Part shown: in pieces, positions 10,708-21,939 of the stretch
Position numbering within the stretch: the first letter of the stretch is position 1
Layout of the letters: every line of letters starts with the position of its first letter
DNA from: Asterella californica
Lineage: Eukaryota; Streptophyta; Marchantiopsida; Marchantiales; Aytoniaceae
Direction of reading: 5' to 3'
Assembly: GCA_036924285.1 (NCBI GenBank)
Contig: JAYKYS010000004.1
Location: 18,198,001-18,262,000, forward strand
DNA length: 64,000 nt
Notes under the pieces: generated by a model
Database searches by the model: none
Told to the model about the DNA's origin: nothing
Seen by the model: only the letters and a program-made list of their open reading frames with translations
Made by a program: the position numbers and the translations under genes

Positions 10708-11198
10708 GCGGAGAGGGTAGTTCAGACAGTGAAGAGAGGATTGCGCAAGTATGGCTTGCAGAAAGGCCACTTGGGAGACTGGGATGTGCAGATACCATGG
10801 TTGGCTATGGGTTACCGTTTCAGCCGACAAGCGTCTTTGACTTCCTTCTCACCGTATTTTCGATTGTATGGCCGAGATCCAGATCTACCTTCGGCCATTC
10901 GTCGTGATTCTGCTGAGGTGCTGGACCTTGATGACCCGGATATGTGGGTGAGAGCATGTTCTCAACGAGCAGAGACATTTCAGAGAGTTATGCCTATGGC
11001 TTTTGAGAACCTAGCGATTGCCCAGCATAGAGACACGTTGCAATATGCGACTATCCGAGGAGGAGGTTATCGACCGTCGATTCGCAGGTTTCATCCTGAC
11101 GATTATATCTATCTACAGCAGACTGCACCGACGACGTTGGACGTGACCGCAGGGCGCACTATTTTACGAGTGCGTGAGGTGTTACCTTCTGGAGTACT
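10113..11198 (+). pseudogene. H integrase, second copy with complete core
   Basis: A long open frame from 10156 repeats the zinc domain (LVRHAHEELGHFGVKRTHSLLQ, CVVCDRVRA) and core (WSLDFAGSL, VLTDQGTEFLGEF). It then continues through the third catalytic residue (TDGLAERVVQTVKRGL) and the C-terminal domain (FHPDDYIYLQQ, LRVREVLPSGVLMLEG). It is the best-preserved part of H. One base is missing just before the PHD finger near 11208-11211. Confidence 0.85.
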
Positions 11199-11462
11199 CA
11201 TGTTAGAGGGCGTGATGGTGTTGTGTGGAAGGACCTTGTGCGTAATTGCGTGCCATGTCATCTTCCCAACATTGATGGTACCGTTGACCCAAGCTTAGCA
11301 GTTGTACGCGCGGGCTTGAGGTGTATGTTGTGTGGGTCTGCTGGTGGAGCAGCCCGTATGTTGGTGTGTGATGGTTGTTCGAGAGGTTGGCACATGTCAT
11401 GTTTGACTCCACCTCTCAGTGTCGTCCCTACTGGACGGTGGGTTTGTCCTCGATGTATATAG
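11199..11462 (+). pseudogene. PHD finger at C-terminus of H integrase
   Basis: After a one-base frameshift the frame reads RDGVVWKDLVRNC and then a C4HC3 zinc finger: CMLC, CDGC, GWHMSC and WVCPRC, ending with a stop at 11460-11462. Spacing and the invariant Trp before the last Cys pair fit a PHD finger, a domain that usually reads histone H3 tails. It occupies the place where chromoviruses carry a chromodomain. A role in choosing chromatin targets for integration is inference. Confidence 0.8.
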
Positions 11463-11620
11463 CAGAGATAGCCGATTAGATCTTTGCATGGTATGGATTG
11501 CAGACAGGCGACTAACGATGGGACGATGTAGCACCCGGCCTCCTGATCCTTGCACCCATGAAGGTGTATATCACGTAGTTGGGATATAGAGCTATCTGGA
11601 GTTAGAGGGACCTAACCACC

Positions 11621-11634
11621 AGTTAGGGGGGCGA
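11621..11634 (+). other. H polypurine tract
   Basis: AGTTAGGGGGGCGA directly precedes the TGTGGTACAC start of the short LTR at 11636. Confidence 0.6.
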
Positions 11635-11635
11635 T

Positions 11636-11652
11636 TGTGGTACACTTGTGTA
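11636..11652 (+). repeat. H 3' LTR, first 17 bases
   Basis: TGTGGTACACTTGTGTA is identical to the start of the uninterrupted copy at 15314. F1 is inserted after it, duplicating GTGTA. Confidence 0.75.
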
Positions 11653-14600
11653 TGTGAAGCCTTGGTTTTTCGTTTTGTTAATTAATTGATTAGTTGTAAA
11701 GTAAATAAGAAGAATAGATGATAGAAGATAAACGATATGAGTAGAATCGTGTTAATTAGAAGTTTAGTGAAGAATCTCAGTTCTGGAGGAATTTATCGAA
11801 TCTATGGAGACACTGAAAGATGATTTTTTCATAGATGAATTCCTCGGACGAAGAGCTTTCTAACGATATGTTGTGCGAGGCAATCGGAGACCGAATGACG
11901 AAGTTACAGCAGACCAAAGAATGTCAGTAGGCAAGAGGAAAACCCTAACTTCGGCACGTGCGGAGAAGCCTATCGCGGGGTATAAGCCTGGTAACAAAGT
12001 CATTTACCTTACTGTTTTACTATTCCCAGAGCGATAGCAGGAGCGCAGCGAGCCGCATTTTCCGATCGCCGAAGTATATCTACTTCGCCGAAGTCGAGTA
12101 CTGGCGAGGAAACCAATTTGAGAGAGAGAACTCGATTACGGGCGAGGAAGGGATTGCGACGAAGAATCCGTTTGCGGTGAAGCTTGTTGCAGTGATCCTA
12201 GGGATGCGAGGGATGCAGACAGCTAAGTCACCGAGGCTCCGAGCATTTGAAGTTAATTGACCGGCTCTTCGCCGCTATGACAAGGAGCTCGAGGAGATGG
12301 GATTAGCATTCCTCTTACTTCCTTGGTGGGGGACGGTCTCTTCCAAATTGGTACACGAGTTGAAGATCTGCAAGCAGCATCCGGCCGATGCCAACTATGG
12401 GCGACCTTGTAACTGGACCGAAGCGCATTGGTCTAGCGTACTGGGGACTGACGATGCGGGTCTGGAAGGCGATCTTCTCTTCGATAACACATCTGCCGCT
12501 GCTTCGCCCGAAGCAGTGAAGAACTTCCCAAACCTTTTCAAGGAATTACCTCAAGGAAGAAACGGTTACCGAACGGGCGATTACTGCGACCCGAAGAAGA
12601 GAGAGGTAGTCGATGCGATTATGACGATCTTCAGGCCAAGAAGAACGACATACATGTCGAATTGGCAGATCAATTTCATCAAGCAGCTCTTCGCCGAGAG
12701 AAGAGCGCATTGGGCGAGGATCTTCTATCGACATGTGCAGAAGCTTTGGACGGATGAGGACTTGGTGTACATAGGTCCATTTGTATCGGTGTTCTATATG
12801 GGGATGGGGTTGCTATCTGACGCACAGCAGAAGAAATTAGGCTTTACTGCAGCTGCCGAGGAAGATGAATTTCAGGTAGTGCAGACTCCAGCCCGAGACG
12901 CACAACTCGAGAAGTTCTTCGACGAAGTCATGTCCGAAGAAGTAAGACCCGAAGTAGCAGTGGAGACAGTGCAAAGACAGGAGGCATCGACTTCAGCACC
13001 AGTTCCAGAGAAGCAGACCAAAGAAGTAAATCCGACCGAAGAAAAAGATGTGGTCGAAGTATCTCCTCCGGTCCGCAGAAGTGGAAGGAAGAAACTGTTG
13101 GAAGAGACGTCGAGATCTGTACAGAAGTCGAGGAAGAAGATGAAGATGACTAAGACGGCACGAGCTGACGACAGCCATGCACCACCTGTGTCCGCGTTCC
13201 CGAAGGCACTCTTTTCTTTCAAAAAGATTCACGGCATGTCAAGCCCTGGTAAGGTTCCCTGTATGTACAGATGAGGAAGTAGCTGAGGACGAGGAAGCCG
13301 AAGAAAGAGATACTCCTCGGTCGGAGAAGGACACTGACACTACGCCGAAGAGTACTCTTTCTCTATCGACGATAGGAGAAATAGAGCAACTCACTTCTTC
13401 GGCGAAGTACATCCAGGAGGTGGTCGCACCCTTGCTGTATAGCTTAGAAGGGAACCGAGGAACGTATGAGGAAGTTGTCGGTCGGAAGCTGAATCTCGCG
13501 GAGTTAGTGCAAACGATGCACTTCGGCCGAGGTAACCGGAAGGGAGAGAAAGAGAACTTACGTACAGCTCTCCTCATGGCACAGAAGGAGACCCAAGCGA
13601 AGGTCGAGGAGTTGAAGAACGAGACATCGGAGAAAGAGCTTCTTCTTCGACAAAAGTTGGATCAGGAGAAAGATCATGAGAAGGTACTTTCTCTCATGAA
13701 GAAGCAACTGGACGAGATGCGCACTCAGAGAGATCGAGCTCAAGACGTGGTTGCAGAAATGACCAAGGAGATCGAAGACTCGAGGAGACGACTGACTTCG
13801 GCCGAGGAGCTGAGCGCTCAACTTCGGAGTAGGATCGATCAAGTACTAAAGAACTACTTCGCCGTGGAGATGGATGCCGAAGAACTGGGATTTCTTCGCC
13901 AGGTTAGAGAGGAGTTTTTAGCTGCAGATGCGGAGGGTACTTCAGCTAAGAACCGGGTAGCTAGGCTAGGCCAACGGGTAATTATGGAGCTTAGGGAGCT
14001 TAGGGAGGTTAGAGCAACCGTAGAGTTCTCAGTTTGCGAGATAGATAGAGAGCTAGCGGTAGGAAGCGGTGTTGTTCCTGGTGTCGTTTCAGACACATGA
14101 CCTTCATCCGACGGTCCAGAAGTACTCCCGACTTCTTAGGAAGAAGATCCGTCATCTTCGGGAAAATCTGTATATAAGCGTTGTGTTGTTCGTATTAGGA
14201 CCTCTATGTGTTTTATCATTTTTGAGTTTTCTATTTCCTGAGTTTGCGGAGCCATTGAGTGTTTTGTCTACTTCGGGGATTTACCTACGAAGTATCGTAG
14301 TTTGTTGTGGTAGGAATTAGTCTGGGTGCCGAAGGATTTGCTGTCGACATTTGAAATCAGAGTAGAACGTTTGCGGCGAGGACTGAGAATAGACCAGCAT
14401 CTGCGGAGTTAGTTTGCTACGAAGACGTTTTTGGGCGAAGTTGACTTCGGAGGAAGTTGTTCTTTGGTGGAACACTTAGGAAGGAGTTCAGTCTGGTACT
14501 TCGGCGGAAGAAGAGTCTTCTTCGCCAGAGTTTTCCGAGAGCAGTAGTAGTGAAAGTAACTTAGTGTGAAGATACTTAGCGTTTATGGTGTTAGAGGCTA

Positions 14601-14923
14601 CCTAGTAGCACTTCAGCAGTACTTCCTCGTGTGACATTTCCACCCGTGGCTCTATTTCTCTGTTGTTCATCTGTTTCTTGAGGTCCCTGACCTGTTCAGT
14701 ACTTGTTATGTATAATTGTCAGGATTATCAACTCTGTCTTGTTGGATAGACCTGAGTTTGATCTCTACCGGGACTGATTTCTGCCCGTGAGAATAAAAGA
14801 CAACTATAAAGAATCACCTTTGTCACATGTTTACTACTTTTGGATGATCTTTACTTGCATCTCTGTGGGTTCGATCTTTAAATTACTATTTTCGAGCATC
14901 TTTTGGTTTTCTTGTGTATTACA
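11653..14923 (+). repeat. F1, ORF-bearing solo LTR-like insertion
   Basis: A 3271-bp insertion with TGTGAAGCC and ...TATTACA ends, flanked by a perfect GTGTA duplication (11648-11652 and 14924-14928). The uninterrupted H LTR at 15314 shows the empty site. No internal copy of either end is visible, so the simplest reading is a solo LTR. It carries a long ORF (12297-14100) homologous to the ORF of C1 and the E LTR. F2 at 26121-27552 is a second, shortened copy. Confidence 0.65.
12297..14100 (+). pseudogene. F1 LTR-embedded coiled-coil ORF
   Basis: Two overlapping frames (12297-13274 and 13177-14100), joined by a frameshift near 13230-13270, give about 600 residues. N-terminal region: WTEAHW, a GRNGY..GDYCDPKKRE block and a tryptophan/tyrosine-rich stretch. 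Middle: acidic Ser/Pro/Glu linker with a basic patch. C-terminal: long heptad-like coiled coil (LRQKLDQEKDHEKVLSLMKK and following). The minus ORF at 45262-47169 aligns over the same landmarks. The frame may begin further upstream (from 11958) across a TGA at 12258-12260. Function unknown; I recognise no domain. Confidence 0.6.
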
Positions 14924-14928
14924 GTGTA

Positions 14929-15017
14929 TGTGTATGACATCGTCCATGTGTTATGTGTATGTGTGGTGTTCCTCTGACAACGATGTATGTTGTGTAGCGA
15001 TGTGTGTGCACACGACA
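14929..15017 (+). repeat. H 3' LTR, remainder
   Basis: Continues the LTR after the F1 insertion and matches 15331-15419 closely (TGTG-rich), ending CACGACA. Confidence 0.7.
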
Positions 15018-15313
15018 GCTGTCACGTCAGTTTGACGCCCCGGCTAGGTTGACCGAGTGCGAAGTGGCGCATCTCAGTAAGGCCGTTAGTGCCGTTAGAG
15101 CGAGTTGGTGGGAGAGCCCACTAGGGGTATACTTCGCAGGTAGGGCTTGGAGGCCTTAGTTCTTCGAGTTGAGCCTTCAAGCTCCAGGCTATGGTGGATA
15201 GTCTAGTTGAGTGTAACTCGGATTCTCTTCGTGTTTAGAGTGGGTTTGGCTTGACCGTTTGGGAGTAATCCTTGTTGTAGAGTTGGAGATGGTAATTTCT
15301 CAATGCAGATTAT
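15018..15313. other. Unassigned 296 bp between two H LTR copies
   Basis: No ORF, tRNA or repeat recognised. It may be the remnant of a second H element interior or leader lying between two LTR copies. Confidence 0.3.
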
Positions 15314-15419
15314 TGTGGTACACTTGTGTATGTGTATGACATCGTCCATGTGTTATGTGTATGTGTGGTGTTCCTCTGACAGCGATGTATATTGTGTAGC
15401 GATGTGTATGCGCACGACA
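15314..15419 (+). repeat. H short LTR, uninterrupted copy
   Basis: 106 bp from TGTGGTACAC to GCGCACGACA. It shows the pre-insertion state of the copy at 11636. The bases after it are directly A2 sequence, so it either replaced or truncated the A2 5' end. Confidence 0.65.
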
Positions 15420-15700
15420 GATTTAAGTCTTCGAGTGGGTCCATCGTCACCAGCGCCAATTCATCTTCTAGGAGAAGGTCCTTGTCCAAGTTGTGGAGTG
15501 GGTGATCTATCAAGAGGACACAAGTGCGTCGATGTGGCCGCCCTACTAACGTCAGTAGTCGAGAAGTTGAACGAGACTCAAAGAGCTGAGACGGAGAAGT
15601 TGTCGACTTTGCAAAAGAGGACTCGGCTGAGTTGTGATGGAGATCGTCATTCGGATGGTGGAGAAGACGCTGATGCGACTCAGGCTCATGATTACCTTGG
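15420..15700 (+). pseudogene. A2 upstream zinc ORF, 3' part
   Basis: It reads DLSLRVGPSSP then CPSCGVGDLSRGHKC, matching the second zinc motif of the A1 upstream ORF (C-x2-C-x8-H-x-C). A helical stretch and an acidic tail follow. The first zinc knuckle is lost at the truncation. Confidence 0.6.
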
Positions 15701-15850
15701 GAGAAGAGATGGCACAAGAGGTGTTGTTACAATCATTTCCTTTTATTTTACCTATGGTAGATTATCCGCGAATGAAATTGATGATGTTCGTACTCTTTTA
15801 GCGGGTAGTTATTGCACAAAAATTAGAAGGGTAGAAAGAATAGTTACAAG

Positions 15851-18061
15851 ATGGGGAAGTTGCCAGTGTTTCATGGGAAGGACAATGAAGATGTAGAACC
15901 ATTTGTACGAGACTTCAAAAGGGGTTGCATCGGAAACAACGTGAGAAGGAAGAAAGAATAGGTGTTGTTACTGCCAGAGTTTTTAGAAGATTTTGCTCTT
16001 ACGTGATATGAAGACCGAGTGAAGAGCAAGACACCTGGTGCAGTTGAGGACACATGGGAGACGTTGAATAATGCACTCATCAAAGAATTTCTTCCAAAAG
16101 AGAGTTATGAGAAGCTCATGATGGAGCTTACTCATTTGAAGCAACGGGACGACGAGAAAGTTCGGCAATATGCCAAAAGGGTGGATAAGCTGGAGCAACA
16201 GTTTCAGACGGTCTTTTGAAAGAGTGGAGACAATGTGGAGCTAACGATGACGGGGATTGGAGCAGTGTTGACCAAGAACTTGGTGGGAGGGTTGAGGCCT
16301 TCAATTCGAACCCAAGTGAGGTACGAGAAGCCAGCAACCAAAGCGGAGGCCATCAAGATTGCGACAAATATGAAAGAGAGTTTGGATGAAGGAGATATCA
16401 TCCAACCTCATCATGCTGCTCTGGTGTCGACTCCGACTCCTGGTGTAGTCACAACGATCACAGCTGCACCATCACAATTGGTGATTGCTTCAACGTCAGC
16501 TCCTTCTCCAACGGTGGTGCCAAGACGGTTTGTCCCAACAACGATGTCTACTGCCACCTCTGATTTTCATGCCGAGTTGAAGAGCATCACCGATACTCTT
16601 GCGGATCTCAAGATAAACGTGGGGCAGTTACGAGAATGGAGGAACAAAGGTGAAGGAGGAGGTCAAAGAGGTTATGACAACAATCCCAACCGAGGAAATC
16701 AAGATAACTTTAGAGGCAACCAAGGTAACTTTGGAGGAATCACTTGTTGGACGTGTGGAGGTTCTCATTTCCAACGAAATTGTCCTAACAACGGAGCAAG
16801 AGGTGCCGAAGCTATCAGAATGAATGTGGGTGGAGGAAATCCATCACAAGGACGAGACAAGGGGGTGGCTACTATCAATGTCGTGCGAGATCCCATCTAC
16901 GAGAAAGGAGAGAGTTCAAACTCTTCTCATGCACCGGTGGAGCTTTTAGCTCAAGAAAGGAAAAGAACTCGATTTTCTGATGAACCGGTTTTCATGGAGG
17001 AGTCAGCAAGTAGAAGTACTCGTTCGAGTAATGTTTCGAGTACACCAAGGGAGCCAAGAAGGAAGTTGGGGATGACTGATTTCACCATTTCATCTTCCCA
17101 AGCGGGATATGATGTGGTTGAAGATGTGGGTGCTCAAAAAGTCAACATCACTGTTGGACAACTGATCGCACTTAATCCCAGCTTACGAAGGGAACTCAGA
17201 GGAGGACTGAGTTCTAAGAGAAGCAAGAAGAAGAAACCCAAGAGCAAGACATCAAAGTCTGTGGAAGTTGGTGTGGTGGATGTGCATGCTTCAGAGGTAT
17301 GCACTAGGGCTTCAAAGATTGAAGTCCGGTTGAATGATCACTACGTCTCTGACGTATTGGTGGATGGAGGGTCGGCTGTAAACGCCATATCAGAGAGGTT
17401 GATGAAGAAGTTGAGGATGGAATCAACTCGCCCGGCTAGCATTGTCGTGGGGATGGCTAACAAGCAACGAGTAAGACCTCTTGGTGTGTTAGAGAAGGTG
17501 GTCGTGTCTGTGATGGGAGTTCAAACATTGATGTCCTTTCAAGTGTTAAAGGACTTTAGTTATGATTTGCTCCTAGGTAGGCCTTGGTTGAGCGCTGTGC
17601 GCACCACTGATAGGTGGCACAAGGAATACTTACGGACTGGGTCTAGAGATCATAGAGTGATAGTTCTTCTCTCGGGTGTTGGAGTTGTGACTTCTGACTC
17701 TGATAGACCCACTAGTGACTACTGGGAATCTGATACGGAGGATGATCAGAGTGTCTCAAAAGTAGATACCGGAGATTCTTACGATCAAGAATCCTTGTTA
17801 GAGGACGAAGGATTTGGTCGAGATGAATCATTACATCAGCTTAGTGCTATTGACTTGTTGCCTCGACCAGCAGTGGAGAAAGATCCTGACAAAGAAGAGT
17901 TGAGTGAGGCAGAGATTGTGAGAAGACTCTCTACCCTGAAGTTTGGTATCAGTGTTACTCAAGAGGAGAAAAGTAGATTCCTAGATATATTTCGAAAATA
18001 TATCCATGTGTTTGCTTTCAGCTACAAGGATTTGAAGGAAGTGACTCTCGAGACTCATTGA
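15851..18061 (+). pseudogene. A2 gag-protease
   Basis: Starts MGKLPVFHGKDNEDVEPFV. Stops near 15958, 16004 and 16217 break the capsid part. From 16235 one frame of about 600 residues runs through the CCHC knuckle (CWTCGGSHFQRNC), the conserved GQLIALNPSLRREL segment, protease (VLVDGGSAVNAIS, LLGRPWL) and the acidic pre-RT linker. This fused frame shows that the family makes one gag-pol polyprotein without an intervening frameshift. It ends at TGA 18059-18061, where A1 has Arg. Confidence 0.9.
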
Positions 18062-18798
18062 ATCGAATTGGAGAAAAACGCAAGACCAGTTCGACAGAAG
18101 CAGAGAAGGGTCAATCCTACAACAGCAATGATGGTCAAGGAGGAGATAGACAAGTTGAAGGAGGCGAGTTTTATCTATGACGTGGAGAACTCAGAATGGG
18201 TTTCACCCATTGTGATTGTCAAGAAGAAGAATAGTAAGCTGCGAGTGTGCATAGACTATAAGAAGTTGAATGCAGTTACCAAGAAGGATTATTATCCTCT
18301 ACCATTTATAGATGAGATTTTGGAGGAAGTTGCTGGTCATGAGTGGTAGAGCTTTGATGATGGTTATAGTGGGTAAAACCAGATCAAGATAGCACAGGAG
18401 TACCAATAGTTGACTACTTTCACTACTCCTTGGGGAACATTTGCATTTCGAGTGATGCCATTCGGAGCAATGTGTAATGCTCCGGCCACGTTTCAAAGGT
18501 TCATGAACAAGGTGTTTGAACCATTCATAGAGAAGGTTGTTCGAGATTTCATTGACGATTTCTGTGTGTACGGAAGAAAGGAGGATCACTTTGATCATGT
18601 GATCAAAGTTTTGCAGCGGTTGGAGCAAGCCAACGCTTCTCTAACTCCAGAGAAGTGCATCTTTGGCTGCGAAGAAGGTCTACTGTTGGGACACATCATT
18701 TCCAAGAATGGAATTGCGGTAGATCCTGAGAAGGTGAAGAAGATTATGGATCTTCCATTTCCGATCAACTTGACAAAGTTGAGACAGTTTCTTGGCAT
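18062..18798 (+). pseudogene. A2 reverse transcriptase, truncated
   Basis: VRQKQRRVNP, KLRVCIDYKKLN, PFG..CNAPATFQRFM, the FIDD box (RDFIDDFCVYG) and LGHIISKNGI are all present. Stops lie at 18347-18349 and in the next 70 bases. Homology ends inside LRQFLGI, exactly where the inverted repeat begins. Confidence 0.85.
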
Positions 18799-18868
18799 CA
18801 CGTAGATATAGACCTACGATAATATCCGACCATGCCAAGAAATTGTCTCAACTTTGTCAAGTTGATCG
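18762..18868. repeat. 37-bp fold-back inverted repeat at A2 break
   Basis: The arm 18762-18798 (from CGATCAACTTGACAAAG to TTGGCAT) recurs inverted at 18832-18868 with one mismatch, around a 33-base loop. The arm is RT coding sequence, so the second arm is a back-copied piece of it. Confidence 0.85.
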
Positions 18869-19381
18869 TAACTACTTTTATCGAGTTTTACTAAGATATT
18901 ACTTAAGGTAAAAGCATTAATCACATGGGCTTCTTACCTTTTCACATGGGCTTATTCCTTCAAAGTCAACAACTTCTAGAAGGATTCTAGAATATTCTCA
19001 AGGAATCTCGAATTTCCACCCCCTATACACTAGGACCCATTAAAAAGGAAACATGTGGAATCTCTTCTTGTTTTTAATGCACACAAAGTCCACAACTTTA
19101 ATCCAACCACTAATATCAAATCAAAAAGGAGATAAAGAATACTTTCCACCTCCTTTCTACCTTTTAGACAAGATGACAAGATAGTAGTGCTCACTCTTTA
19201 AGAAATATCTGAATTCTGCCAAAAGTACAGCTAAGTTTAATCATAACTAACTTTAGCTAGTCATGACTAACTTGATACCTCCTTAAAGTACTTGGGCAGC
19301 AAATAAACATTCTCAACACTTAGTTATAACTAAATACCTTACTAATAGACAAACTTCCTATGTGTAACATAGGTCGTTACA
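18869..19381 (-). repeat. LTR-like remnant
   Basis: AT-rich, no ORF. Motifs such as CTTAGTTATAACTA and AGCTAGTCATGACTA echo the A1 LTR (1-120). The right edge reads TGTAACGACC on the minus strand, a plausible LTR start next to B2 sequence. Its left edge is unclear. Confidence 0.4.
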
Positions 19382-20330
19382 GAACAACCACAGCAATCAG
19401 GAGTGCTACTGGATGAGATGATCCGGTAGATGCTATGTCTGTTCATGCCTCCGTAGCCAAGGCTCAACATGAAGCTATCATGGAAGAGAAGCGTAGGAGG
19501 GATGAGGCTGGTCCAAGTGAGGAGAGAGCGGCTCGCAAGAGATAACTAAGGGGAGATAAACTCCGACAAGAGACTACACCTCTACGAGAAGAAGCTATGG
19601 AGGATGTCTTACCTTCTGGAAGTTAAGAGAATGGTAAAGGTAGGGAGAAGAGCAAAGCTCCCATGTATAAGCTGCAATCAGATATTGAAGCAGCAAGGAA
19701 CATGAAAGAGGTATTGCAGGAGAAAGTGCTCAATACAAAGATTAAGTTTACCTTGCGAGAGATCCTCGAGATCACGAAGAAAGAGTTTCATGATGTCATC
19801 ATTGACATTATCAAGCGGAAGAGGCAATTGACGGAAGAGACTGTAGTGTCCAGTGCTCTAGACACAGTGATTACAGAGGAAGAGGAGCAAGAGTTGGCTC
19901 ATTCTTGCAACACTCGTAAAGTTCGGTTTGATGTGGATAAAGAAAAGAAGGACGATTAGATCCTAGTCACTACATTAGAGGACATTGGGCAAGAGCCACT
20001 ACCGAAACCTTAGTGAATGTAAGAGAGATGAAAGATCCGGTGATTGCTCTCATTGATCATGTATCTGAGATCAATATTGTCTCTAAAGACATCTACAAGC
20101 AAAGTGGATGACCTGTTGATATAGATCATTGTTGGAGGATCCAAGCAGCAAACAACACACGAGGAGAACTCTATGGTGCTTGTCCGGATGTGAAAGTGAA
20201 GATCAGGAACGTGGTATGCTTGACTGTGTTTGCTAATCATCAGCGTAACCGAGATTACTTGCGGAGTGTTTCTCTACCTAGAGTCACTGAAGAGTTCAAG
20301 GATTTTTAACATGTACCACTATAGAGTGAG
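19382..20330 (+). pseudogene. B2 gag linker and protease remnant
   Basis: The open part 19663-19959 has FTLREILEITKKEFHDVIID, a block conserved in B1 and D. Protease homology follows near 20040-20230 (ALIDHVSEINIVSKDIY, YGACPDVKVKI). The active-site Gly is replaced by Val. Several stops break the frame. Confidence 0.7.
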
Positions 20331-20451
20331 GTTATATTGATACAAGGAAGAAGGTACTCTCGTTTGAGAAGGATAGTGCATTTTGTACATGAGTGGTGAG
20401 ATATTCGGAGAGTGGATTTGCTGTATATACACAGCTAGCTGATCTTCAAAA

Positions 20452-21939
20452 ATGGGAGAAGAAAGTTGTGCAAAGAACCCAAAAGATCTAAAAAGAGTTG
20501 GTGTGTTTAGTGAGGAGGATCAAATAGAGAGCGTTTACGTGGAGATGGATTTGGATGATCTTATGGAAGAGCTTCACAAGGTTGAGCAAGGGAATGAGGA
20601 TCAAGTTGTGTACATACGTTTTATGGAGCTCTACTCGGTTATAGAGTCGTTCCAGATATCTGAACTCAAAGTTAAGACCAGGTATAAAATGGTGGATAAA
20701 AAAGTGAAGCCGGTTGCACAACCCTTACCTAGCGACTCCGACCAACGAGTTCAACAAGCCTCAAAGGAGAAGAGCTTACGATATCCTGATCAGATAGGTC
20801 ATAAGTTTACAGAAGCTATGCTCAAAGAGTTGAAGGTTGGTTCTACAGATTTTCTTCTACCTGCTGAGGAGAGGGAGTTCAAGGGTATGTTAAGTAGGCA
20901 TGAGAAAACTTTTGCTTTTGAATCTTCAGAAATTGGGTATGTAGATCCAAGCGTTGTAGCACCGATGATCATATTTATGATACCACATGCGCCTTGGGAC
21001 TTAAGACCAATTTTCTACCTAAGGCACATCTGCCTAAGCTTATGGAGCTTCTAAAGGAGAAGATGCGGAGTGAGAATCCTTGAGTCATCGTTTGCACCGT
21101 ATTCCAGCCGTTGGTTTACAATGCCAAAGAAGAGTGGAGCGCTACGGTTCATTCAAGATATGCAACTGGTGAATCAAGTGACCATCAGAAATACAAGGAT
21201 CGGACCTATTATGGGAGAGTTTGCTGAAGCATTCGCTGGTAGAACCATTTACTCGATAGGAGATCTCTGCTCTGGATACTATCAATTTCAACTTGCTGAA
21301 GGGAGTAGAGACGTCACTACTATGAGGACGCCGTTGGGTTTGGTGAGGATGTGCACATTGCCGCAAGAGGCAACAAATTCTGTTGCACACATGATGAATG
21401 GGATGACAAAAGTTCTTCGAGACTTCATCCCGGAGAGGACCATGTCTTTCTTAGATGACATTCCAATCAAAGGATGTGTAGAGGAGCAGAAGGATGAGAG
21501 AGTCGATCAGAGAGGGTGTCAAAAATTTATGGCTGATCATATTCTAGATTGTGATCAGATTTTATCACGGCTCGGGGAGGTTCACTTGATGCTATCGGGC
21601 GCTAAATCTTCATTTGGAGTTCGAGAGATTGTGATTGTGGGGCACTTGTGCAGGTGGTTTGGTCGCAAACCTGATCCTAACAAGGTGGATGCCATACAGC
21701 GGATGAAGGACACATGTAGCTCGACGACAGAGGTGCGAAGGTTCTTAGGAGCTTGCGTGTTCTATCATGTGTGGATTCCTCATTTTGCTCATGTATCAGA
21801 TCCACTCTATGGTCTGTTACGAAAGGGCACGAAGATCAGATGGGAAGAGAGGCATATCGAAGCGGTGCAGAAACTGAAGCAGTTGTTGTCTTCTCCACCT
21901 GTGCTACGAAGGGTGAGTTATGAAGATGACAACACGTGA
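20452..21939 (+). pseudogene. B2 pre-RT and reverse transcriptase
   Basis: Two frames meet near 21054. The first has GHKFTEAMLKEL and EIGYVDPSVVAPMIIF as in B1. The second has SRWFTMPKKSGALRFIQDMQ, TMRTPLGLVRMCTLPQ..TNSVAHM and the catalytic FLDD in SFLDDIPIKGC. The thumb and connection run to VLRRVSYEDD. The FLDDIPIKG box and TPLG...TLPQ block resemble fungal Gypsy polymerases more than classical plant ones. Confidence 0.85.

Larger units (their letters stand above)
7519..15017 (+). mobile_element. Element H, Gypsy-like with PHD finger, 5' truncated
   Basis: Plus-strand element lacking 5' LTR, gag and protease. It begins beside the minus-strand B-type LTR at 7518. The interior holds pre-RT, RT, RNase H, a duplicated integrase segment and a terminal PHD finger, all degenerate. 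A purine tract at 11621-11634 leads into a short LTR starting at 11636. That LTR is split by the F1 insertion at 11653-14923 and resumes to about 15017. Confidence 0.75.
15420..18798 (+). mobile_element. Element A2, Gypsy-like, truncated at both ends
   Basis: Plus-strand relative of A1, colinear from inside the upstream zinc ORF to the end of the RT (LRQFLGI). It lacks both LTRs, RNase H and integrase. The 5' break abuts an H LTR; the 3' break is a fold-back inverted repeat (18762-18868). Confidence 0.85.

Noticed and set aside
14629..14650. GTGTGACATTTCCACCC inside F1, resembling the A1 LTR/polypurine junction at 199-216
   Set aside because: The match is under 20 bases, no further A homology flanks it, and it may be chance.
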